Below, in pieces: positions 29,555-37,292 of a stretch of DNA of 64,000 bases; position 1 is the first letter of the stretch; each line of letters starts with the position of its first letter. Under the pieces are notes generated by a model. It saw only the letters and a list, made by a program, of their open reading frames with translations, searched no databases and was not told where the DNA came from. Both the position numbers and the translations under genes were made by a program. The DNA is from Desulforhabdus amnigena (GTDB lineage: Bacteria; Desulfobacterota; Syntrophobacteria; Syntrophobacterales; Syntrophobacteraceae): the NCBI RefSeq assembly GCF_027925305.1, contig NZ_BSDR01000001.1:3552501-3616500 (forward strand), read 5' to 3'.

Positions 29555-32215
29555 ATGAAAGCCAGCGAAATCCGCAAGGCGTTTTTAGATTTCTTTCAAG
29601 AAAGAGGCCACACTACCGTTAAGAGTTCGTCGCTCATCCCTCACGACGATCCGACCCTCCTTTTTACCAATGCCGGAATGGTCCAGTTCAAACGCGCATT
29701 TCTGGGAGAGGAACGGCGTCCTTATTCGCGGGCGACCACGAGTCAAAAATGCATGCGTGCCGGGGGTAAGCACAACGACCTAGAAAACGTGGGTCGCACA
29801 GCCAGGCATCATACTTTTTTTGAGATGCTGGGGAACTTCTCTTTTGGGGATTATTTCAAGAGGGAAGCCATAGAGTATGCCTGGATTTTCCTGACGGAAG
29901 TCATGGGGCTTCCCAAAGACAAACTGTACGCGACCATCCATGAGGGGGACAGCCTCATGAATCTGGGTCCCGACGAAGATGCGCGGGAATATTGGAAACG
30001 TTATCTGCCGGCGGAGCGTATCCTCACTTTCCCCACCAAGGACAACTTCTGGTCCATGGGAGATACGGGGCCTTGCGGTCCCTGTTCGGAAATACTCATC
30101 GATCAGGGCGAAGCCATGGGATGCGGGAGAGCCGATTGCCGGCCCGGATGTGACTGCGACCGCTATCTCGAACTCTGGAACCTGGTTTTCATGCAGTTCA
30201 ACCGTAAAGAGGATGGAACGCTGGAACCCCTGCCCAAGCCGAGCATCGATACGGGCATGGGGTTGGAACGGATTGCGGCCGTTATCCAGAAGGTGCCTTC
30301 CAATTACGATACGGACCTTTTCGCTCCCATGAGAACCCGAATCGCGGAATTGAGCGGCTACCACTATGGAACGAAAGCCGAAAAGGATGTTTCCGTCAAG
30401 GTCATTGCGGACCATAGCCGGGCTGCGGCATTTTTAATCGGAGACGGCATATTGCCGAGCAACGAAGGGAGGGGCTACGTACTCCGGCGGGTCATTCGCC
30501 GCGCTCTGCGCCACGGGCGTTTCCTCGGTCAGGATAAGCCTTTTCTCCATGATGTCGTTGTGTCCGTGATGGAGGCGATGCGGGATGCCTATCCCGAGCT
30601 TCTGGAAAACAAGAGCTACATCACCCGGGTCATCCTCAATGAGGAAGAGCGGTTCAATGAAACCCTCGATCACGGTCTGGGACTCCTGCAAAATGAGATC
30701 AAACAGTTACAGCAGGAAGGGAAAAAGACGATTCCCGGGGCCCTGATCTTTAAACTCTATGATACCTTTGGGTTCCCCATAGATATCATCACCGATATGG
30801 CGCGGGACCTCTCCCTCGAAGTGGATGAGGCGGAATTCCAGCAGCTCATGGAAAAGCAAAGAGAGCAATCGCGCATGCACTGGAAGGGCAGTGGGGAGCG
30901 GGAAGTTTCCGAAGCCTATCGGCACTTGTCGGCTCAAGGGGTCACCGTTCGTTTTCTGGGGTACGAAAGCCTCGATGCGGAATCGCGGGTCCTGGCCCTG
31001 GTGCGGGAAGGCAAATCGATCCAGGAAGCCGAAGCGGGATCGACGATTGAAGTCGTAGTTGCGGAGACGCCGTTTTACGGTGCGGCCGGCGGCCAGGTAG
31101 GAGACGTTGGGGAAATCGCCTTCCCCTCGGGGAGGGTTGTGGTTTCAGATACATTGAAGCTTCCCGGAGACCTCATCGTCCATGTGGGGAAGGTAGAAGG
31201 GGGCTCTTTGAAAGTGGGGGAACAGGTCCGGCTCAAGGTGGACAGTGTCGCCCGCAAGGATACGGCTTTGCACCATACCGCCACACATATTCTTCATGCC
31301 GTGTTGCGTTCCGTGCTCGGCGATCATGTCAAGCAGGCGGGTTCCTTGGTGGGGCCTGACCGGCTTCGCTTCGATTTCACTCACTTCACCGCCGTAACTC
31401 CGGAAGAACTGGCTGAAATCGAAAAGCGGGTCAACGACGAAATTCGCACCAATGAGGACTTGCAGGTCCATGTGATGGATCTCGAGGAAGCACTCAAGAC
31501 CGGAGCCATGGCTCTTTTTGAAGAGAAGTACGGAGATCGTGTGCGGATGGTGGAAATTCCGGGTTTCAGCCGGGAACTCTGTGGAGGTACGCACACCCAT
31601 CGCACGGGCGATATTGGACTCTTCGTCATTGTACAGGAAATGGGCATTGCGGCGGGAGTCCGAAGGATCGAGGCCCTGGCGGGGCGGCACGCCTTGGCGT
31701 ATCTGCGAAAGCATAGGGGCATCCTGCAGGATGTGGCCGGGTTGCTCAAGACGAGTCCTGCCGATGTTGCAGAACGTGTGGAAAAGCTCATTGCCCAACA
31801 AAAACAGCTGGAAAAGGAATTGGAAGCCTTCAAAGCGTCTCTGGCGAGCAAACGGTCTGCGGATCTTCTGGAACGGGCGGAAGATGTCGGTGGAGTGAAG
31901 GTGCTGGTGACGAGGGTGGAAACAGACAACCCCAAGGCCTTGCGGGATCTAAACGATCGGTTCAAAGAGCGTTTGAAAAGTGGCGTGATTGTTCTGGGTG
32001 CAGCCCAGGGAGGAAAGGTTTTTCTGTTGGTGGGAGTGACCCAGGATACAACATCCCGTATTCATGCTGGAAACTTGATCAAGGAAATCGTCAAGGTGGT
32101 GGGAGGAAGCGGCGGCGGACGGCCGGACATGGCGCAGGCAGGCGGTAATCAGCCTGAAAAATTAGAAGATGCTCTGGATCTCGCTGCAAAATTGATTCGA
32201 GAAAAACTTGCCTAA
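29555..32215 (+). CDS. alaS: Alanine-tRNA ligase
   Basis: 886 residues, full length. Class II aminoacylation domain (FTNAGMVQFKRAFLGEE, GAGGKHNDLENVGRT type, EILIDQGEAMGC), editing domain (HHTATHILHAVLRSVLGDHV and CGGTHTHRTGDIGLF, with the zinc/editing His and Cys residues) and C-terminal DHHA1-like domain (GGSGGGRPDMAQAGG). GAGGAG lies about 10 nt upstream of ATG 29555. The recA-alaS order is common in this phylum. A stem-loop follows the stop. Confidence 0.98.
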   Translation: MKASEIRKAFLDFFQERGHTTVKSSSLIPHDDPTLLFTNAGMVQFKRAFLGEERRPYSRATTSQKCMRAGGKHNDLENVGRTARHHTFFEMLGNFSFGDYFKREAIEYAWIFLTEVMGLPKDKLYATIHEGDSLMNLGPDEDAREYWKRYLPAERILTFPTKDNFWSMGDTGPCGPCSEILIDQGEAMGCGRADCRPGCDCDRYLELWNLVFMQFNRKEDGTLEPLPKPSIDTGMGLERIAAVIQKVPSNYDTDLFAPMRTRIAELSGYHYGTKAEKDVSVKVIADHSRAAAFLIGDGILPSNEGRGYVLRRVIRRALRHGRFLGQDKPFLHDVVVSVMEAMRDAYPELLENKSYITRVILNEEERFNETLDHGLGLLQNEIKQLQQEGKKTIPGALIFKLYDTFGFPIDIITDMARDLSLEVDEAEFQQLMEKQREQSRMHWKGSGEREVSEAYRHLSAQGVTVRFLGYESLDAESRVLALVREGKSIQEAEAGSTIEVVVAETPFYGAAGGQVGDVGEIAFPSGRVVVSDTLKLPGDLIVHVGKVEGGSLKVGEQVRLKVDSVARKDTALHHTATHILHAVLRSVLGDHVKQAGSLVGPDRLRFDFTHFTAVTPEELAEIEKRVNDEIRTNEDLQVHVMDLEEALKTGAMALFEEKYGDRVRMVEIPGFSRELCGGTHTHRTGDIGLFVIVQEMGIAAGVRRIEALAGRHALAYLRKHRGILQDVAGLLKTSPADVAERVEKLIAQQKQLEKELEAFKASLASKRSADLLERAEDVGGVKVLVTRVETDNPKALRDLNDRFKERLKSGVIVLGAAQGGKVFLLVGVTQDTTSRIHAGNLIKEIVKVVGGSGGGRPDMAQAGGNQPEKLEDALDLAAKLIREKLA

Positions 32216-32237
32216 TCTCTCCCTTCCTTTTCAAAAT

Positions 32238-32279
32238 ACTCCGGGGGGCAGGGCTTCATATAGCTCTTCCCCTCGGAGT
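32238..32279 (+). terminator. Possible terminator after alaS
   Basis: Stem ACTCCGGGGGG against CCCCTCGGAGT with a loop of about 20 nt, 22 nt after the alaS stop. No clear T-run follows, so it may only protect the mRNA end. Confidence 0.4.
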
Positions 32280-32356
32280 GTCAAAATGATCTTCTGTTAA
32301 GAAAAAAGACATCCCAACAAGTGGATCTCATTCGACGGCTGTGTTTTCAAAACCCA

Positions 32357-32524
32357 TCAAATGCGATCGATCCTGCATCGGGACAGCTGCTCTTCCAATT
32401 CGTCCGTCAGGCTTTCAGGGAGTTCTTCCAGAGCATACGAAGCGCCGCATTCCCGGCAGCGCCAGAAAACCCGGCGTCAGGAGCGAATAAAAGCCAAATC
32501 GCTTTTGCATTTGGGACATTCCAA
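32357..32524 (-). CDS. Small zinc-ribbon protein with an in-frame UGA codon
   Basis: 55 codons on the minus strand if the UGA at 32477-32479 (codon 16) is read through. The start is TTG at 32524 with AAGGAG 7 nt upstream. The reading gives (L)ECPKCKSDLAFIRS-UGA-RRVFWRCRECGASYALEE and ends at TGA 32357. Two CxxC pairs, one on each side of the UGA, form a complete zinc ribbon, so the frame is clearly real on both sides. The UGA is either a nonsense mutation or a selenocysteine codon; the sequence just 3' (CGCC...GGCG) could fold into a small stem-loop. It has no linked operon partner: alaS is convergent, and the next gene diverges from it. Confidence 0.6.
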
Positions 32525-32654
32525 AGGGATTTCTCCTTTTTTGAATCTCAACAAAAAGGTTCTTTATTCATAGTCGCTTTAGCGATGCTCACATATAAGG
32601 TTTTTTAAATTTTTTGGCAACCGGCAGTCTGTCCCTCCTGGTCGAAACGTAACT

Positions 32655-32722
32655 CGACATTGTCAGATTTCATCTGAATCACGGAGGACACGGAGATTTC
32701 ATTTGAAGGCCTTTCTCCGTCC
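32655..32722. repeat. CACGGAG-type dispersed intergenic repeat
   Basis: GACATTGTCAGATTTCATCT, then CACGGAGGACACGGAG and CTTTCTCCGT. Closely matches the copy at 52600-52676 over about 70 bp. Confidence 0.7.
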
Positions 32723-32801
32723 CATCGGATGGATGCAGGGCCCTCCTTGAGCTTTAAACTCCTGCAAAACCGGTGATTTTTGGGGAAGACCGGAAAAACA
32801 T

Positions 32802-34565
32802 ATGATGAAAAATGGGAAAATAGGAGCTCTGATATTGGCTGCGGGGTGTTCCTCGCGAATGGGCGCGCTGAAGCCTCTGCTCCGGATCGGACCTGCCACG
32901 TTATTGGAAATGGCTGTGACTTTGTTCCGAAAGGCGGGCATTCAGGATGTGCATGTAGTGGTGGGACACAGGGCAGAAGAGATCATCCCTTTTCTGGATC
33001 GCCTGAAAGTCAAATGGGTTTTCAATGAACATTATGACAGGGGGATGCTCTCATCGATTCTAGCAGGAGTGCAGAGTTTCGATCCTCATGTCGAGGCTTT
33101 TTGCCTGCTGCCGGTAGACATTCCTCTGGTAAAACCAAGAACGATAAATGAACTTGTCAGCGCGTATCGAAACGGTCAGGCAAAAGTCATTTATCCCTGT
33201 TTTCGAAAAAAGAGGGGCCATCCGCCCATCATCTCCACTATCTGCATGAGAGGGGAACTCGCCTGGGACCATCCCGGGGGGCTGAAGAGCTTTCTGGAAC
33301 GCTTCGACGAAGAGGCTCAAGACGTGGAGGTCCGGGATGAGGCGATCCTCATGAACTGCAATACTCCCCAAGATTTCCGGATGCTGGAAGATCATTATCT
33401 TAGAGGGGATATTCCCACGATCCAGGAATGCGAAGCTCTGTGGGAGCGGTTTGATGTTTGCGAGAATGTGAGGGCCCATTCCCGCGTGGTTGCTGAACTG
33501 GCACGGATTCTGGCCGTGTATTTGAACCGGGTGGGCCTCAACCTGGACCTTGACCTGGTCGTTGCTGCGGGATTCCTCCACGATCTCGCCAAAGGGCAGA
33601 AGGACCATGCTGCGACTGGTGCAAAAATATTGAAAGAAATGGGCTATCGGCGGGTAGGGGAAATTGTAGCTTTGCATATGGATTTGGGTTCCCCAAAACA
33701 GTTCCTGGATGAATCGGATCTTATTTATCTCGCTGATAAATGTGTGGAAAACGATCGATTGCTCAGTCTTGAAGACCGGTTCCAACGGCCCCTGGCACGT
33801 TATGTGGAAGGGGATGAAATTCGAAAGGCCGTTATGAAACGGCTGGAAGATGGAAAAGCCGTCAGAAAGCGCATTGAACATCTCCTGGGGATTTCTTTCG
33901 ATCGCATCATCGAGAGGTACGAACGAGGCATACGGGCCGCTTCAGCGAGGGGGCGGAGAGAAATTTACCTTGTCCGGCACGGGGCCATTCGATTGCCGGG
34001 ACGAGGAAAGCAATATATCGGCCAGTTGGATCTATGCCTCAGTGAAGAAGGTTTTGGGCAGGCTCAAAACCTCGCGGAAAGATTGAGCCATATCCAGCTT
34101 GCGGGTATTTACTGCAGTGACTTGGCGCGGTCGGTAAAAACGGCGGAGATCATAGGAAAGCCTCATGGCCTCGAGCCTGTCAAGCTGTCGAATTTTCGTG
34201 AAATATACCTTGGAGAATGGGAGGGGCTCTCTTTTGATGAAGTCTGCTGTAAGTACCCTGAGGAATACGAAAAACGGGGAAGGGATGTGGTTCACTACCG
34301 CCCGCCCTATGGGGAGAGCTTCCTGGATTGCTCCTGCAGGGTCATTTCGTCTTTCTATGAAGCATTGCAATCGACTCGCGGCAATATCCTCATCGTTGGC
34401 CATGCGGGTGTGAACCGCATTATCCTATGCCAGGCGATGGGCAAATCTCTTGAAAGCCTGTTTGAAATCCATCAGGATTATGGGTGCCTGAACGTTATCG
34501 AGTGCAAGGATTTCGGGTTTGAAGTCAAAACGTTGAATGAGACAGTCATGCGTGACCCACTTTGA
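32802..34565 (+). CDS. Fusion: MobA/MocA-like nucleotidyltransferase, HD hydrolase, histidine phosphatase
   Basis: 587 residues with three enzymatic domains. Residues 1-195: NTP-transferase like MocA (ALILAAGCSSRMGALKPLLR, LLPVDIPLVKPRTINELV). Residues about 225-370: HD phosphohydrolase (RAHSRVV, GFLHDLAKGQKDHA, with distal ALHMDL and DKCVENDR). Residues about 385-570: histidine phosphatase of the CobC/PhoE type (IYLVRHGAIRLPGRGKQYIG, SDLARSVKTAEIIG, REIYLGEWEGLSF and IVGHAGVNR). The first domain suggests cytidylyl transfer to molybdopterin; the other two suggest nucleotide or phosphate-ester removal. The combined role is unknown. No molybdenum genes are adjacent. All catalytic motifs I checked are present. 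Confidence 0.88.
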   Translation: MMKNGKIGALILAAGCSSRMGALKPLLRIGPATLLEMAVTLFRKAGIQDVHVVVGHRAEEIIPFLDRLKVKWVFNEHYDRGMLSSILAGVQSFDPHVEAFCLLPVDIPLVKPRTINELVSAYRNGQAKVIYPCFRKKRGHPPIISTICMRGELAWDHPGGLKSFLERFDEEAQDVEVRDEAILMNCNTPQDFRMLEDHYLRGDIPTIQECEALWERFDVCENVRAHSRVVAELARILAVYLNRVGLNLDLDLVVAAGFLHDLAKGQKDHAATGAKILKEMGYRRVGEIVALHMDLGSPKQFLDESDLIYLADKCVENDRLLSLEDRFQRPLARYVEGDEIRKAVMKRLEDGKAVRKRIEHLLGISFDRIIERYERGIRAASARGRREIYLVRHGAIRLPGRGKQYIGQLDLCLSEEGFGQAQNLAERLSHIQLAGIYCSDLARSVKTAEIIGKPHGLEPVKLSNFREIYLGEWEGLSFDEVCCKYPEEYEKRGRDVVHYRPPYGESFLDCSCRVISSFYEALQSTRGNILIVGHAGVNRIILCQAMGKSLESLFEIHQDYGCLNVIECKDFGFEVKTLNETVMRDPL

Positions 34566-34590
34566 GCGATTTTGCTCTTTTCAGCCCGTC

Positions 34591-34640
34591 ATCGCTTTTC
34601 AAGAGCGTTTCGCGCTTTCCCTATCGCCTTGCATCTCTTT
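34591..34640. repeat. 50-bp dispersed repeat, copy 2
   Basis: Same 50-bp sequence as 24773-24822, here lying directly against the hutH 3' end. Confidence 0.7.
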
Positions 34641-36170
34641 CTACAATAATTTCCCTATATTTTTTTGCACCTGTGAGAGAATTTTTCCCGAATACATCAA
34701 TTTGACCATGGTTTCGATGTCTTTGGACAGTATGCGATCGTTTTCCAGGTGAGGTACCGCATCACGGATCATCTGATAGGCCACGCGGCTACCGTTGCCC
34801 GCCTTCAGGTTGGTGAAAAGGTCCATGCCCTGGGCTCCGCACAGGAATTCGATGGCGATGACGTAATATGCATTCCTCGTGATTTCACGGAACTTTCGCG
34901 CCGAAATGGGGGCCATGGGCACGTGGTCTTCCTTGTTGGCCGATGTCGGAATGGAATCGACGCAGGCGGGATGTGAAAGGATTTTGTTTTCTGAAACCAG
35001 AGAAGCTGCAGTGTACTGGGCTATCATGAAGCCGGAATTGAGCCCCCCGTCTTTTACGAGAAAAGCGGGGAGTCCGCTGAGTTTGGGATTTACGAGGCGT
35101 TCGATGCGGCGTTCCGATATATTGGCCAGCTCGGAAATGGCCATACAGAGAAAATCCATTGCCAGGGCCAGGGGCTGGCCATGGAAATTCCCGCCCAGAA
35201 GGAATTCCTCCGTCTCGTGAAAAATGAGGGGGTTGTTCGTGGAGGAATTGATCTCTGTTTCCACCACTCTTTTCGCATAATGGAGGGCGTCTTTGGTGGC
35301 CCCGTGGACCTGAGGGGAACACCTTAGGGTATAGGCATCCTGGATGCGGGAACAGTCCCTGTGTGAGGAGACGATTTCACTGTTTTGAGTCATGCGGCGC
35401 ATGTTGTCGGCGGATGCCGCCTGTCCGGGATGGGGCCGCACCGCATGAATCCTCGGATCAAATTCCATGCGGCTGCCCATGAGCACTTCGAGGCTCATGG
35501 CGGCAGCGATGTCGGCCATCTTGGAAAGCTGCAAAGCATCGTAGAGCGCCAGAGCACCGATGGCATTTGTCATTTGGGTGCCGTTCACGAGTGAAAGCCC
35601 TTCACCCGCCTCCAGTTGCCAGGGAGTCAGACCGCATTGTCTCAAGGCCTCCGCACCGGGGATCCTGCGTCCTTCCTGAAAGGCTTCACCCTGCCCCATG
35701 AGTACAAGGGCCAAGTGCGCCAGGGGCGCAAGATCGCCGCTCGCTCCGACAGACCCTTTTTCCGGAACCAGGGGGTAAACCTTGCGGTTGAGGAGTTCCA
35801 TCAACCTTTGAACGGTCTCCAGTCGTATGGCCGCATGTCCCCTGGCAAGGTCCTTGATGCGAAGAGCCATGATGCCCCGAACGGTTTCCTCGTCCAGGAA
35901 ATTTCCCACGCCTGCAGCGTGGCTCATGAGAATATTTTCCTGCAGGCGTCGAGTGTCCTCTCTGGAAATGATGACATCGCTCAAGGCGCCAAACCCGGTC
36001 GTGATGCCGTAAATGATTTTCTCTTCCTTGAGCCACTTCTGGACCAGGTTCCAGGTATTGCGGATGCGTTCCTCGGATTCTCGAGTCAGCCGGACCTGTG
36101 CCCCATCTCTGGCAATGGACACCAGGTCGTCCAGGGTCATGCCGTCCATGCCCAGAAGAATTTCTTTCAT
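34641..36170 (-). CDS. hutH: Histidine ammonia-lyase (aromatic amino acid lyase family)
   Basis: 509 residues, normal length. The MIO prosthetic group forms from Ala143-Ser144-Gly145 in GSVGASGDLAPLAHLAL. Other active-site features: Tyr54 in YGITTGFGAL, and Ser83-His84 in LMSHAAGVG, which favours histidine rather than tyrosine or phenylalanine as substrate. Further family blocks include VNGTQMTNAIGALAL and STNNPLIF. It would deaminate histidine to urocanate. The start at 36170 is preceded by GAGGGGAAG. No hutU, hutI or hutG lies nearby; the neighbours are signalling genes, 14 nt upstream on the same strand. Confidence 0.92.
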   Translation of the reverse strand: MKEILLGMDGMTLDDLVSIARDGAQVRLTRESEERIRNTWNLVQKWLKEEKIIYGITTGFGALSDVIISREDTRRLQENILMSHAAGVGNFLDEETVRGIMALRIKDLARGHAAIRLETVQRLMELLNRKVYPLVPEKGSVGASGDLAPLAHLALVLMGQGEAFQEGRRIPGAEALRQCGLTPWQLEAGEGLSLVNGTQMTNAIGALALYDALQLSKMADIAAAMSLEVLMGSRMEFDPRIHAVRPHPGQAASADNMRRMTQNSEIVSSHRDCSRIQDAYTLRCSPQVHGATKDALHYAKRVVETEINSSTNNPLIFHETEEFLLGGNFHGQPLALAMDFLCMAISELANISERRIERLVNPKLSGLPAFLVKDGGLNSGFMIAQYTAASLVSENKILSHPACVDSIPTSANKEDHVPMAPISARKFREITRNAYYVIAIEFLCGAQGMDLFTNLKAGNGSRVAYQMIRDAVPHLENDRILSKDIETMVKLMYSGKILSQVQKNIGKLL

Positions 36171-36184
36171 CAGGAAACTTCCCC

Positions 36185-36580
36185 TCAAACACATCCCTCG
36201 TTTATTTCCCGGTGCGCCAGCTTCTGAAAAGCCGTTTCAGCGGCACGCAGCAGCGTCTTGAGGTCCGTCGGCTTGGTGAAACAGTCTTCGAATCCCCATT
36301 CTTCCCCACCCATTCCCTCACCCGGATCTGCGTATCCCGTGACCGCATAGGCAATGCTGCAGGGATTGTCCTTCCTCATGTGACGGCATAGTTCGATTCC
36401 GTCCATTCCCGGAAGGCTCAAATCCAGAAAGAACACAGGATATCGTTGCTGTCTGGCAAGGGCAAGAGCTTCCTCGGCATTTGCGGCAGTTTGCACCTCA
36501 TAACCGGCTCTTGTGAAGACACACGTCATTATGTCGCGGATGGCCGCCTCATCATCCACCACCAAAATTCTTTTTTCCAT
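36185..36580 (-). CDS. Single-domain response regulator
   Basis: 131 residues, one CheY-like receiver. Acidic pocket DDE in LVVDDEAAIRD, phospho-acceptor Asp in FFLDLSLPGMDGIELC, Thr in AVTGYADPG and Lys in CFTKPTDL. No output domain. The start at 36580 removes a 23-residue upstream extension lacking conservation. It lies between hutH and another receiver gene, in one minus-strand cluster with the hybrid kinase at 37293. Confidence 0.9.
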   Translation of the reverse strand: MEKRILVVDDEAAIRDIMTCVFTRAGYEVQTAANAEEALALARQQRYPVFFLDLSLPGMDGIELCRHMRKDNPCSIAYAVTGYADPGEGMGGEEWGFEDCFTKPTDLKTLLRAAETAFQKLAHREINEGCV

Positions 36581-36599
36581 TATGACCTGTTCTTTCTGT

Positions 36600-37289
36600 T
36601 CAACCTCTGGTTTTTTCCACTCCAATAGCCCCTGAGGATGCTCCTTCAATATCCACGATAGTGTGCCGTCCCCCCAGGTAGTCTTTGGTTCGGTATTGTG
36701 TGATATTCATGATTTTCCTCGTGAGCTCCCCGATTTTTTGAACCTCCGCATGGATTGCACGCAGCACTGCAGCGTGAGGATCGTTTTCGTCGGAATCCAG
36801 CAGTAGAAGCTCGGAATACCCGGACACAGCCTGCAAAGGCTGGTTCAATTCGTGGCAGACGGCTCCAGCCATCTCCAAAACGCCCTGCAGTTTCTGGCGC
36901 CGGGCCACTTCAGCAAGCAATTCCAGGATGCGCCGTCCCACGCCGATCCTGGCAAGCAATTCCCCGTTGTCGTAAGGTTTGGCAATGTAGTCGTCGGCGC
37001 CTGCTTCCAACCCCTGCACAATGTTGTGCTGTTCTCCCCGGGAGGTCAAAAGAAGAATATAAAGAGGATCATCCCGGCCTTGAGCGCGCAGCTTCCGGCA
37101 GAGAGTGAGTCCATCCATGCCCGGCATCATCCAGTCGAGGAGTATGAGCCGAGGGGCATCCAGCTGCTGCAGGACCGTCCACGCCTCCTCACCGTCTGCA
37201 ACGCTCGTCACTTCATAGCCGCACTTGCTCAACACCGCCTGCAGCATGAGGCGTGACGTGAGATCATCCTCTGCAATGAAAATTTTCAT
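36600..37289 (-). CDS. Response regulator with histidine phospho-acceptor domain, no ATPase
   Basis: 229 residues. Residues 1-120: receiver (FIAEDDLTSRLMLQAVLSKC, LILLDWMMPGMDGLTL, AKPYDNGELL). Residues 135-200: HisKA-like dimerisation helices with AGAVCHELNQPLQAVSGYSE. No HATPase_c follows, so it cannot phosphorylate itself. It may act as a phosphotransfer partner of the hybrid kinase whose gene ends at 37293, four bases upstream. A secondary loss of a C-terminal kinase domain is possible. Confidence 0.85.
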   Translation of the reverse strand: MKIFIAEDDLTSRLMLQAVLSKCGYEVTSVADGEEAWTVLQQLDAPRLILLDWMMPGMDGLTLCRKLRAQGRDDPLYILLLTSRGEQHNIVQGLEAGADDYIAKPYDNGELLARIGVGRRILELLAEVARRQKLQGVLEMAGAVCHELNQPLQAVSGYSELLLLDSDENDPHAAVLRAIHAEVQKIGELTRKIMNITQYRTKDYLGGRHTIVDIEGASSGAIGVEKTRG

Positions 37290-37292
37290 GGA

